Assembly (NCBI GenBank): GCA_022562895.1
Contig: JADFOK010000002.1
Span: 48,261 to 112,260, forward strand
Source: Bacteroidota bacterium
Lineage (GTDB): Bacteria; Bacteroidota; Bacteroidia; Flavobacteriales; Flavobacteriaceae
Direction: 5' to 3'
DNA length: 64,000 nt
Position numbers and translations under genes: made by a program. The notes under the pieces were generated by a model. It had not been told where the DNA came from, did not search any database, and worked only from the letters and a program-made list of their open reading frames with translations. Positions 56,203-64,000 of this stretch are shown here, piece by piece (positions within the stretch are counted from its first letter, which is position 1; each line of letters starts with the position of its first letter).

Positions 56203-58836
56203 ATGAAAATACTGAGTATTAATGCCATGCGTGGTCCAAATTATTGGTCGGTTCGTCGTCATAAATTAATTGTTATGGTGTTAGATTTGGAAGAGATGGA
56301 AGCACTACCCTCTAATAAAATTAAAGGATTTAGTAAGCGATTAGAAACGATGTTTCCAACGATGTATGAACATCGTTGTTCGATAGGGACTGCAGGCGGA
56401 TTTTTTCAAAGAGTTAAAGAAGGCACATGGATGGGTCACATTATTGAACATATTGCACTTGAAATTCAAACACTTGCGGGTATGGATGTTGGCTTCGGAA
56501 GAACTCGCGGGTATGGAGAAAAGGGTGTTTACAGTGTTGTTTTTGCTTACATGGAAGAAAAGGTGGGGCGTTTTGCTGCAGAAATAGCAGTAAAAATATG
56601 TGAAGCTTTAGTAAAAGAAGAAGACTACGATTTGGCTGATGATTTACAACAAATGCGTGTTATTCGTGATGATGAACGATTAGGACCCAGTACCGGTTCA
56701 ATAGTTGAAGAAGCTGTTAGTAGAGGCATACCCTGGATTCGCCTCAATAAATACTCATTATGCCAATTGGGATATGGTGCCAATCAAAAACGTATTCAAG
56801 CTACCGTTACAAGCGAAACCAGTAGTATAGGTGTAGAGTTAGCTTGCGATAAAGAGGACACAAAATATTTATTGGAACAAGCTGGAGTTGAAGTACCGCG
56901 GGGGGATATTATTAGGAGAGAAAATAGTTTAGAAGAAACGTGTAACTATGTTGGCTATCCACTGGTTATAAAGCCTGTCAGAGGAAACCACGGAAGAGGG
57001 ATTACAGTTAATATTATGTCCTATGAAGAAGCGTTGGTGGGTTTTCACTTAGCTAAAGAGATTTCTCGAGCTATCATTATAGAAAAGTATATTGTTGGAG
57101 ATGATTATAGATTGTTAGTTATTAACAACTTACTTGTTGCAGCCGCTGTTAGAACTCCAGCTCATATTGTTGGTGATGGCAAATTAAATATTCAAGAATT
57201 AGTTGACCAGGTCAATAAGGACCCAAGACGTGGCTATGGTCATGAAAAAGAATTGACAAAAATTACCATAAACGATTTAACAAAAAGTATTATAAAAGCC
57301 AAGGGTTATACCTTGGATACTGTGATTGAAAAAGATGAAAGGCTCATTTTAAAAGACACAGCAAATTTGAGTACCGGTGGAACTGCCAAAGATGTTACTG
57401 ATATTGTTCATCCGGCTAACGTTTCAATGGCTGAACGAATTTCAAAAATAATCGACCTGGATATCTGTGGAATAGATATCATGACTACAGATATTACAAA
57501 ACCTCTATCCGAAACAGGAGGAGCAGTGTTAGAAGTAAACGCCGGCCCGGGGTTTAGGATGCATCTTGCTCCAACGACAGGCCTACCACGCAATGTTGCT
57601 GTTCCAGTAATCGATAAATTGTTTCCGAAGGGTAATACAGGGCGTATTCCAATAATTTCTATTACAGGAACTAATGGAAAAACCACCACTACACGTTTGC
57701 TAGCTCATATTGCAAAAATGAGTGGATATCGTGTGGGATATACTACAAGCGATGGTGTATATATTCAAAATAGATTGTTAATGAAGGGTGACTGTACAGG
57801 ACCTGCCAGTACAGAATTTGTGTTAAAAGATCCCACAGTAAATTTTGCAGTTTTAGAATGTGCCAGAGGAGGGTTACTTCGTGCCGGACTTGGATTTAAA
57901 AAATGTGATGTTGGCATAGTAACAAATGTCACTGCCGATCACTTGGGATTAAAAGGAATTCATACCATTGAACAATTAGCAAAAGTAAAAGGAGTTATTC
58001 CCGAAACGGTATTACCCGATGGATATGCAATTTTAAATGCAGATGATGATTTGGTTTACGATATGCGCAGAAGTGTAGACTGTAATGTAGCCCTGTTTTC
58101 TATGGATGAAAATAATCCAAGAATAAGAGCATTACAGCGAAAAGGAGGAATTACCGGTATTTACGAAAATGGTTACATCACTATTTGTCGGGGAACTTGG
58201 AAGATGAGAATAATGAAAGCTGCAGATATCCCGTTAACCTATGGGGGAAAAGCCAAATTTATGATTCAAAACATATTACCGGCTGTAATTGCAGCCAATG
58301 TTCAAGGAATAAGTATAGAAGATACTAAAGCTGCCTTGGAAACATTTATTCCTTCACCATCCCAAACACCGGGACGTTTAAATTTATTTAAATTTAATGA
58401 CTTTACCATCCTTTTGGATTATGCTCATAATCCTGCCGGAATGAGAGCCCTTCAGCAATTTATAGACAATCTTGATGCAACAATTAGAGTAGGAATCATT
58501 GCAGGAATTGGTGATAGAAGAAAAGAAGATAATAATGAAATGGGAAGTATTGCTGCCGAAATGTTTGATGAGATTATTATTCGTCAGGATAAGAAATTAA
58601 GGGGTAAAACAGAAAAAGAGCTTATAAAAATGCTTGATGATGGTATAAAAATGAAAGACCCAAATAAGAAAATCACGATTATCCCTTCAGAAAAAGAAGC
58701 CATAACATATGCTATAAGGAATGCTGTAAAAGGCTCGCTAATCGTTTTATGTAGCGATGTGATTCCCGATGCATTAGATCTGGTTAAAAAATTTAAAGAA
58801 CAAGATGCTAAAGGAAAGTTAGTGCTTTCAGATTAA
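56203..58836 (+). CDS. cphA: Cyanophycin synthetase
   Basis: ATP-dependent synthesis of the Asp/Arg storage polymer cyanophycin, normally from short primers. The N-terminal domain (residues 1-160) carries HIIEHIALEIQTLAGMDV. The ATP-grasp domain (about 210-480) has PLVIKPVRGNHGRGITVN and GAVLEVNAGPGFRMHLAP. The Mur-ligase-like domain (about 485-877) has the P-loop SITGTNGKTTTTRLLA and DYAHNPAGMRA. 877 residues fits CphA1. It is next to cphB and iaaA, so synthesis and breakdown are encoded together. A bidirectional terminator follows. Confidence 0.95.
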   Translation: MKILSINAMRGPNYWSVRRHKLIVMVLDLEEMEALPSNKIKGFSKRLETMFPTMYEHRCSIGTAGGFFQRVKEGTWMGHIIEHIALEIQTLAGMDVGFGRTRGYGEKGVYSVVFAYMEEKVGRFAAEIAVKICEALVKEEDYDLADDLQQMRVIRDDERLGPSTGSIVEEAVSRGIPWIRLNKYSLCQLGYGANQKRIQATVTSETSSIGVELACDKEDTKYLLEQAGVEVPRGDIIRRENSLEETCNYVGYPLVIKPVRGNHGRGITVNIMSYEEALVGFHLAKEISRAIIIEKYIVGDDYRLLVINNLLVAAAVRTPAHIVGDGKLNIQELVDQVNKDPRRGYGHEKELTKITINDLTKSIIKAKGYTLDTVIEKDERLILKDTANLSTGGTAKDVTDIVHPANVSMAERISKIIDLDICGIDIMTTDITKPLSETGGAVLEVNAGPGFRMHLAPTTGLPRNVAVPVIDKLFPKGNTGRIPIISITGTNGKTTTTRLLAHIAKMSGYRVGYTTSDGVYIQNRLLMKGDCTGPASTEFVLKDPTVNFAVLECARGGLLRAGLGFKKCDVGIVTNVTADHLGLKGIHTIEQLAKVKGVIPETVLPDGYAILNADDDLVYDMRRSVDCNVALFSMDENNPRIRALQRKGGITGIYENGYITICRGTWKMRIMKAADIPLTYGGKAKFMIQNILPAVIAANVQGISIEDTKAALETFIPSPSQTPGRLNLFKFNDFTILLDYAHNPAGMRALQQFIDNLDATIRVGIIAGIGDRRKEDNNEMGSIAAEMFDEIIIRQDKKLRGKTEKELIKMLDDGIKMKDPNKKITIIPSEKEAITYAIRNAVKGSLIVLCSDVIPDALDLVKKFKEQDAKGKLVLSD

Positions 58837-58842
58837 AAATAG

Positions 58843-58870
58843 AAAACCCACCACAAATGTGGTGGGTTTT
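58843..58870. terminator. Bidirectional rho-independent terminator
   Basis: Perfect 12-bp stem AAAACCCACCAC / GTGGTGGGTTTT with a 4-nt loop. It ends cphA (plus) and also serves a candidate short transcript from the minus strand. Confidence 0.9.
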
Positions 58871-58917
58871 CGCCCCAAATTTGATTAATAACGATTGTTA
58901 TCAACCTACTTATGTGG
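58843..58917 (-). ncRNA. Candidate small RNA (about 75 nt)
   Basis: No gene occupies the 105 bp between this terminator and the permease. A perfect -7 element (TACTTTTG, 58927-58920) with a weak -33 (GTG, 58951-58949, 21-bp spacer) precedes a stretch that starts CACCACATAAG and ends in the strong terminator hairpin. The 5' end (CACCACA) can also pair with the GTGGTG strand of that hairpin. It lies past the stop of the minus-strand permease gene. It is a candidate only. Confidence 0.4.
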
Positions 58918-58975
58918 TGCAAAAGTACGAAATTTGAATTATAACTAGCACTTATTTAAATCTTTAAGCAAAAAC

Positions 58976-60301
58976 CTATATAATTTTATTGGGATTTATA
59001 TCTATTTTCTTATGCTTTTTAACACCATAATATAAGATGTACCCATAACAAAGTACCAATAGTAATAGTGAAAGTTTAAAACCAACATTATCTGTTAGAA
59101 AACCATAAGCCGGGGGAATTAATGCCCCGCCCACAATTGCCATACACAATAATCCTGAAGCCTGTGGTTTAAGATTGCCGAGGCCTTCTAATGTTAATGT
59201 AAATATAGTTGGGAACATAATAGAGTTAAATAATCCTACAGCTAAAATAGACCACATAGCAACCATTCCATGAGTATTGATAGAAATAAGTAACATAGTA
59301 ACCGCTAGTATTGCAAAGATGCTTAATACCCGAGCAGGAGCCATAATTTTTGTAAGATAAGCACCTATAAATCTTCCCACCATAGCACCACTCCAATAAA
59401 AGACTACAAATGCTCCCACTATAGCTTTACTGTCCATAGATGTGAGATCGGAATTTAATATTCTTTCGGCTATTCCTTTCATGGTTTCGTTTTCAGTAAT
59501 GACTTTAGCCAAGTTCATATCGAGAAAGTAGTTTACCAGATAGCTTCCTATAGCTACTTCGGCTCCAACATAAACAAAGATGCCAAAGGCACCCAACCTA
59601 ACCATCTTATTTTTAAGCAGGCTGCCATAACCACCCCGAGGACTCGCCTTTATTAGTTTTGGAAGCTTTATAAATAAAAATAAAAGCGCCAGCAATCCTA
59701 TAAAACCAGCAATGAATAAAAATGGTTTTTGAACAGTCATTGCCTCAGAAATATAATAAGTGCCTTTATCAACATCACTTAGTACCAAAATTTCTTCCGA
59801 TGATTTTATGGTGTCACTTAGTAAAAACATAGCCCCAATAACCGGAGCAATTGCTGTTCCTAATGAATTGAATGCCTGAGATAAATTCAACCGACTCGAA
59901 GCCCCCTTTTCACTTCCCAGTAAAGCGACATATGGATTGGCTGCAACTTGAAGTATTGTAATTCCACCTGCCAATGTAAAGTATCCAATTAAAAATATTT
60001 CGAAATTACGGTAGGATGACGCTGGATAAAAGAGTAAGCATCCTATAGACATAGCTGTTAACCCTAAAAGGATCCCTTTTTTATAACCTATTTTAGCCAG
60101 TATAAATCCGGAAGGGATCGAGAGGATAAAAAATGCTGCAAAGAATGCGAATTGCACCAACCCTGCCTGAAAATATGATAACTCAAATACATCGCGCAAT
60201 CTGGGAATAAGACTATCTACTAATACGGTGATAAATCCCCAAAGAAAAAAAAGTGTGGTGATAACAATAAAGGCATAACGATAGGATTTTTGTTGAGCCA
60301 T
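58976..60301 (-). CDS. FucP/GluP-family sugar:proton symporter (MFS)
   Basis: Twelve-helix MFS importer of the FucP/GluP/NagP branch, which take up fucose, glucose/galactose or N-acetylglucosamine. The family start reads FFLWGFITVLVDSLIPRLRD, with conserved VQFAFFAAFFILSIPSGFI and ILQVAANPYVALLG. 441 residues. It follows the glycosylasparaginase by 9 bp, in an operon headed by GH92. In that context it probably imports sugar released from N-glycans (mannose or GlcNAc), but the sugar is inferred from the neighbours and not from residues. Confidence 0.9.
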   Translation of the reverse strand: MAQQKSYRYAFIVITTLFFLWGFITVLVDSLIPRLRDVFELSYFQAGLVQFAFFAAFFILSIPSGFILAKIGYKKGILLGLTAMSIGCLLFYPASSYRNFEIFLIGYFTLAGGITILQVAANPYVALLGSEKGASSRLNLSQAFNSLGTAIAPVIGAMFLLSDTIKSSEEILVLSDVDKGTYYISEAMTVQKPFLFIAGFIGLLALLFLFIKLPKLIKASPRGGYGSLLKNKMVRLGAFGIFVYVGAEVAIGSYLVNYFLDMNLAKVITENETMKGIAERILNSDLTSMDSKAIVGAFVVFYWSGAMVGRFIGAYLTKIMAPARVLSIFAILAVTMLLISINTHGMVAMWSILAVGLFNSIMFPTIFTLTLEGLGNLKPQASGLLCMAIVGGALIPPAYGFLTDNVGFKLSLLLLVLCYGYILYYGVKKHKKIDINPNKII

Positions 60302-60310
60302 TGGTGTTTT

Positions 60311-61309
60311 TTAGGATTTGTTGTAAAATTCAGATTTGTAATTTTTATTTTCATTTTCTTTATAAAGGGTATAGCTAAAATGTTCATGAATTGAATAGGC
60401 CCCTATTTCACCCTTTTTATTAAGAGCAATATAGCCAACCTGAAAATTTTTAAAATCAGAATTTTTATCTACAATGCGTTGTATGGCTTCTTCACAAGCT
60501 TCTTGTGGAGATTTCCCCTGTCTCATAAGTTCTACAATTAAAAAGCTTCCAACCGTTTTTAAAACTTCTTCTCCTAATCCAGTTGCAGTTGCTCCTCCTA
60601 TCTCATTATCTATAAAAAGCCCAGACCCAATGATAGGTGAATCTCCTACACGCCCAGCCATTTTATAGGCCAATCCGCTAGTAGTACAACCTCCAGAGAT
60701 ATCGCCATTCTTATCTATGGCAAGCATGCCAATGGTGTCATGGTTTTCTATATTGATAATGGGTTTGTAATCAGATTTTATTTTCCATTCCTCCCAAGCT
60801 TTTTTTGATGCTTCAGTGAGTAGATTCTCCCTATCAAACCCCACAGATACCGCAAATTGTTCGGCACCTTTACCTGCTAATATAACATGAGGAGTATCTT
60901 CCATTACTTTACGGGCCACTGAAATAGGATGCACTATATTTTGCATATAAACCACAGCTCCATAATTACCTTCTTCATTCATAATACAAGCATCGAGAGT
61001 TACATTACCATCTCTATCAGGTAATCCACCTTTTCCAACAGATTGGCCTTTTTCATTGGCTTCTTCTACCATGCATCCTTGTTCAATAGCATCAATAGCA
61101 GATTTACCATTTTCCAGAATTTCCCAAGCTTTTTGAGTAGACTCGGGGACATTCCAGGTTGCTAATACAATGGGTGTATTTACCTTAAAAATTGAAGACA
61201 CCAATTCCTTTTCTTTTTCGACCTTTGAATTACCAGCCACTATCGAAGTTCCTACAGCAACACCTATACCTGTTAGGGATGCATTCTGAATAAATTTTCT
61301 TCGTTTCAT
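60311..61309 (-). CDS. N4-(beta-N-acetylglucosaminyl)-L-asparaginase (glycosylasparaginase)
   Basis: Ntn amidohydrolase that cleaves the GlcNAc-Asn bond of N-linked glycans. The catalytic Thr is in NHDTIGMLAID (about residue 192), then GCTTSGLAYKMAGRVGDSPI. The N-terminus starts MKRRKFIQNASLTGIGVAVG, a Tat-like twin-arginine signal, so it is exported to the periplasm. 332 residues fits the glycosylasparaginase group more than the cytoplasmic IaaA paralogue at 54.3 kb. Spacing of 13 bp to GH92 and 9 bp to the permease makes one operon for N-glycan breakdown. Confidence 0.88.
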   Translation of the reverse strand: MKRRKFIQNASLTGIGVAVGTSIVAGNSKVEKEKELVSSIFKVNTPIVLATWNVPESTQKAWEILENGKSAIDAIEQGCMVEEANEKGQSVGKGGLPDRDGNVTLDACIMNEEGNYGAVVYMQNIVHPISVARKVMEDTPHVILAGKGAEQFAVSVGFDRENLLTEASKKAWEEWKIKSDYKPIINIENHDTIGMLAIDKNGDISGGCTTSGLAYKMAGRVGDSPIIGSGLFIDNEIGGATATGLGEEVLKTVGSFLIVELMRQGKSPQEACEEAIQRIVDKNSDFKNFQVGYIALNKKGEIGAYSIHEHFSYTLYKENENKNYKSEFYNKS

Positions 61310-61322
61310 CTGTTCTAGGGTT

Positions 61323-63038
61323 TTATTTTATTTCAATTTCATCTATAAATATCCAGGCTTTTCCATTAATTGGAGATCCCAAGTGCCAATTGGGTAAATC
61401 CCCTAAATTTTTTGCCACTATTTTTATATACCGGGTACTATATCCATTCATATTAAATTCAATAGTTTTTATCTCTATATTTTCTGAAGGTGATTCCGAT
61501 TCAATATATTGCCAGGGTTGGTTTTTATAGAAAATTTTACCCGGTGCTACATAGCATTCTATTTGAGTAGGATAAAAAATCCAACTCCGTTGATCTTGTA
61601 AGAAGTTAATTCTAACAGTATTAATAGCTTTTACACTGCCCAAATCAACGATAGCTATAACATCCGTGTCTTGATATCCTTGCCAAGCCCCAGTTCTAAA
61701 ATCCAATGAACCACGAACTCCATCAATCAATGCATTGTTTCCCCCTGCATTATATTGATTGGCATACTCGGTTTTAAGAGTGATACTTATGTTAGGATCC
61801 AGTTTGTAAAAGTGAGTAGCAAGCATATTACTTTTTATGCCTTTTATTTCAGCATATGTTTTTAGTAGGGTTTCTTCTGAAATTATGAACGGATTATTAT
61901 ATTTTTTAAATTCTGAATCGTTTAAACTGTAAAAAATTGCAGCCTCTTTTGAAGCTACATTTAAAACAACACGAGTGTCATTTTTAAAAGTTACATCCCC
62001 TTCTGCAATAAAAGGGATAGCAGTAATAGGTAAATCTAAGATTTCAGTTTTGGGCAAATTTTCATCAGAAGTAGCCCATTCCGAAGTTGAGTTTGTCATT
62101 TTGAAAATTAAGGTTCCCCCTTTCATGATTTCTTCATGAACTAGAAAGCTTCGGGTTAGTGGCTTGCCATTTAGAATAGCCGAAGTAATGTATATGTTTT
62201 CTTCGGAAAGATTTTCAGCAATAATCGTAAATTGATTTCCGTTTTCTAGATTGAAGGTAGCTTTATCAAACAAGGGTGTTCCAATAATATATTCATTTTT
62301 CCCCGGGGTTACAGGATAAAATCCTAATGCGCTGAAGACATACCATGCACTCATCTGTCCACAATCTTCATTTCCAGAAATTCCATCAGGTTTATTATGA
62401 TATAGCTCTGTCAAAATTTGATGTACTATTTCTTGTGTTTTGTTGGGTTTATTCACAAAATTATAGAGATAGGCAATATGATGACTAGGCTCATTTCCAT
62501 GAGCATATTGACCAATAAGGCCCGAAATATCAGCCTGACTACGACCCGAGGTCTTCTTTGTAGCAGAAAAAAGATCGTCCAATTTATATTCTAAAGATTT
62601 TTTACCTCCCAAAAGTTTTGTAAATCCATTAATGTCTTGTGGGACATAGAAGCTGTATTGCCAGGCATTAGCCTCGGTGTAGTTAAAGTTTACCTCGTAC
62701 GGATCAAAAGGTGCAAACCAGGTATTTCGAAAACGCCCTCTCATAAACTTGGTTTCAGGATCAAAAACATTTTTATAGTTCTGAGCTCTTTTTATAAAAT
62801 AATTATAATCTTGAGTTTTCCCCATCGCCAAAGCCATTTGTGAGATGGTCCAGTCATCGTAAGCATATTCTAATGTTTTAGATACCGATTCGCTTTCTTC
62901 TTCTACCGAAATAAACCCAAATTCTTTATATGATTTTAGACCTAATTTGTCTTGCATTGCACTAAATTTCATTGCTTGAAAAGCTTTTTCAGTGGTGAAA
63001 TTTCCTTCGTTCCTGCGTACGCTTTTTGGTGGCATCAT
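61323..63038 (-). CDS. GH92 alpha-mannosidase, N-terminally truncated at a junction
   Basis: Family GH92 exo-alpha-mannosidase acting on N-glycan or mannan side chains. Visible: KTLEYAYDDWTISQMA, YAHGNEPSHHIAYLYN and GNEDCGQMSAWYVFSALGFY, then a chitobiase/beta-hexosaminidase C-terminal-like segment (about 350-420) and an F5/8-type (discoidin) domain at about 425-571. The first half of a GH92 protein, including its N-terminal domain and signal peptide, is absent. Residues 1-12 (MMPPKSVRRNEG) do not belong and match a foreign translation start with a strong Shine-Dalgarno. GH92 homology begins at about NFTTEKAFQAM (near 63,002). It leads the GH92-glycosylasparaginase-permease operon. Confidence 0.88.
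   Translation of the reverse strand: MMPPKSVRRNEGNFTTEKAFQAMKFSAMQDKLGLKSYKEFGFISVEEESESVSKTLEYAYDDWTISQMALAMGKTQDYNYFIKRAQNYKNVFDPETKFMRGRFRNTWFAPFDPYEVNFNYTEANAWQYSFYVPQDINGFTKLLGGKKSLEYKLDDLFSATKKTSGRSQADISGLIGQYAHGNEPSHHIAYLYNFVNKPNKTQEIVHQILTELYHNKPDGISGNEDCGQMSAWYVFSALGFYPVTPGKNEYIIGTPLFDKATFNLENGNQFTIIAENLSEENIYITSAILNGKPLTRSFLVHEEIMKGGTLIFKMTNSTSEWATSDENLPKTEILDLPITAIPFIAEGDVTFKNDTRVVLNVASKEAAIFYSLNDSEFKKYNNPFIISEETLLKTYAEIKGIKSNMLATHFYKLDPNISITLKTEYANQYNAGGNNALIDGVRGSLDFRTGAWQGYQDTDVIAIVDLGSVKAINTVRINFLQDQRSWIFYPTQIECYVAPGKIFYKNQPWQYIESESPSENIEIKTIEFNMNGYSTRYIKIVAKNLGDLPNWHLGSPINGKAWIFIDEIEIK
63000..63015. other. Junction between flavobacterial and foreign DNA
   Basis: Left of here the sequence is low-GC and GH92-coding; right of here base composition, promoter type and gene content change. 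The exact base cannot be fixed. No terminal inverted repeat, target-site duplication or att-like repeat is visible at the joint. Confidence 0.7.
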
Positions 63039-63046
63039 GTCCGTAT

Positions 63047-63107
63047 CTCCTTTGGGTGATTGTCTCTCGATCTGTCTTAATTATAGCAGTATATAACCAA
63101 GTGTCAA
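63047..63107 (-). promoter_or_regulatory. Consensus sigma70 promoter and Shine-Dalgarno in foreign segment
   Basis: Minus strand: TTGACA (63107-63102), 16-bp spacer, TATAAT (63085-63080). Then AAAGGAG at 63053-63047, 8 nt before the ATG at 63038. Both hexamers match the enterobacterial consensus exactly. Such promoters and strong SD sequences are unlike the rest of the window. Confidence 0.85.
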
Positions 63108-63142
63108 GAAAAAAGGCTCATAAAATCAAAATTTATAAGCCT
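63108..63142 (-). terminator. Terminator after the primase-like gene
   Basis: AGGCTTATAAA / TTTATGAGCCT (minus strand, one wobble pair, 7-nt loop) followed by TTTTTT, just downstream of the foreign gene and abutting the TTGACA hexamer of the next promoter. Confidence 0.8.
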
Positions 63143-63172
63143 TATTTAACAAGGGTTTTAAGCAGTTTTAAA

Positions 63173-64000
63173 TCAAGTTTCATCTAAATCGAGTTCATCT
63201 TGTCCACCGAATATATTTCGAGCATTAATCACGATCGACCGCGACGATTTACCGTCTATTTTAACGACTTTCTCGACCGCGTCGTCGGTCCTAGAAAGGG
63301 ATTTTGACCAATTTCCGGAGCTCCAGATCGTGCCCTTGAAAAGCTTTTTTAATTCTGGATGCTTATTCGAGATTGCTAGCTCACCGGTTTTCCTGGATAT
63401 CTTTATGCCGTACAAGGGCAAAACGTGCCGGCCCTGGTCATTGTCTCCGGTCAAAACATCGCGCGCAAGCTTGGCGATACTAGCCTCGCTGAAATCGCTG
63501 GCGATCTTATAGCTGATTTTCACTCTGAGTAAATGATCCAGGCAATCGTCGTGATCGTTATCACCTGAGTTTCGACGGACCTCGTCCAGTTGAAACCCGG
63601 CGACGATCTCTTTAGCGTAATCGTCGTCAGGCGGCGCGTTATGAGTGAGGAAAAACCATCCAGCTATCAAAGCGCTGTACTGCTGCGCGACCCTGGGCGT
63701 ATGCTGGGCGCGCAAAGCATCCCAAAATTTGTCGATACAAGCTTTTAAAACGTCGATCTTTAAAAACGTCCGGCTAAACATGCGCAACGAGAACCCATCA
63801 TCAATTTTTTGGATATAATTTTTAAGCCTCTCGAATTGTGCGCCGCCGTCGTCAGGAGGGACGCCGAGCTCCAGAACCGTAAAGCGCGAAACGTCGGCTC
63901 CGTGTATTAGATTTGATAAAATGCTGGAAACTATAGCGCAAAATCGAGGCCTATCATGCAAAGCCATACCACCCGGAGTCCCTTTGGCTGTAAAGGCCTC
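63173..64000 (-). CDS. C-terminal part of a putative phage/plasmid primase-helicase (5' end beyond window)
   Basis: The minus-strand frame is open from the window edge to the TGA at 63173; an internal ATG at 63967 is probably not the start because the frame runs on in family-like sequence (TAKGTPGGMALHDRPRF). The pattern TAKGTPGG, then VSSIL, then DVSRFTVLEL resembles the end of the D5/P4-like helicase domain of phage or plasmid primases, followed by a ~200-residue C-terminal region with KISRKTGELAISNKHPELKK and KLFKGTIWSSGNWSKSLSR. Base composition is clearly richer in GC than upstream DNA. Family identity is an inference from memory of motifs. Confidence 0.5.
   Translation of the reverse strand, partial: EAFTAKGTPGGMALHDRPRFCAIVSSILSNLIHGADVSRFTVLELGVPPDDGGAQFERLKNYIQKIDDGFSLRMFSRTFLKIDVLKACIDKFWDALRAQHTPRVAQQYSALIAGWFFLTHNAPPDDDYAKEIVAGFQLDEVRRNSGDNDHDDCLDHLLRVKISYKIASDFSEASIAKLARDVLTGDNDQGRHVLPLYGIKISRKTGELAISNKHPELKKLFKGTIWSSGNWSKSLSRTDDAVEKVVKIDGKSSRSIVINARNIFGGQDELDLDET

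Noticed and set aside
63080..63107. Promoter naturally serving the GH92 operon
   Set aside because: The sigma70 hexamers and strong SD are foreign to this genome, and the GH92 reading frame joined to them lacks its N-terminal half.
1..64000. CRISPR array, prophage or insertion sequence in the flavobacterial part
   Set aside because: No spaced direct-repeat array, transposase, integrase or terminal inverted repeats were seen in the first 63 kb.

Overview
The first ~63.0 kb of this window looks like the chromosome of a low-GC marine-type Bacteroidetes, most likely Flavobacteriaceae. The evidence is a SusC/SusD pair, a type IX secretion C-terminal sorting domain on an M36 protease, PorT-family, DUF5686 and DUF5916 outer-membrane proteins, an ExbB-X-ExbD-ExbD locus, and many Bacteroidetes-style promoters (TTG, 19-22 bp, TAnnTTTG) with few Shine-Dalgarno sequences. 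Gene density is high. No gene-free stretch exceeds 300 bp. There is one tRNA (Ser-GGA), and I see no rRNA, CRISPR array or insertion sequence.

Layout. 1-2.2 kb: phosphate uptake (PiT transporter, cut by the window start, and a phosphate-type porin with a Pho-box-like repeat upstream). 2.3-12.8 kb: housekeeping and surface genes (dgt, secreted M36 protease, dxs, tadA, csp, ClC transporter, aspS). 13-17.3 kb: an isolated SusC/SusD nutrient importer. 17.4-24.1 kb: a TetR-regulated tripartite RND efflux operon with a promoter/operator that can be read. 24.2-35.7 kb: prenyl synthase, sucA-sucB, tatD-ansA, tRNA-Ser, the ExbB/ExbD energiser locus and a PorT-family barrel. 35.7-47.4 kb (mostly minus strand): rpoN, asnS, a broken MMPL/RND exporter next to a broken DUF5686 barrel, then the translation block frr-pyrH-tsf-rpsB-rpsI-rplM. 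47.6-54.2 kb: DUF5916 protein, TerC, polA. 54.3-58.8 kb: a cyanophycin module (isoaspartyl peptidase, cyanophycinase, cyanophycin synthetase), which would store N as an Arg/Asp polymer and recycle it. 58.9-63.0 kb: a minus-strand operon (GH92 mannosidase, glycosylasparaginase, sugar permease) that fits dismantling of N-glycans, plus a candidate small RNA.

The last ~1 kb (about 63,005-64,000) is different. It has higher GC, a consensus sigma70 promoter (TTGACA/TATAAT), a textbook Shine-Dalgarno, and the C-terminal part of what looks like a phage/plasmid primase-helicase. It joins the GH92 gene in mid-domain, so the GH92 N-terminus is missing. I read this as a foreign-DNA junction, either an assembly chimera or a real mobile-element boundary.

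The points most worth checking are that junction, the adjacent inactivated MMPL and DUF5686 genes (one-base deletion and an in-frame TGA), the cyanophycin and N-glycan modules, the structured rpsB leader, the candidate sRNA at 58.9 kb, and the operator candidates (Pho-box-like, TetR, cphA/cphB palindrome). All functional calls come from reading motifs; no database search was run.
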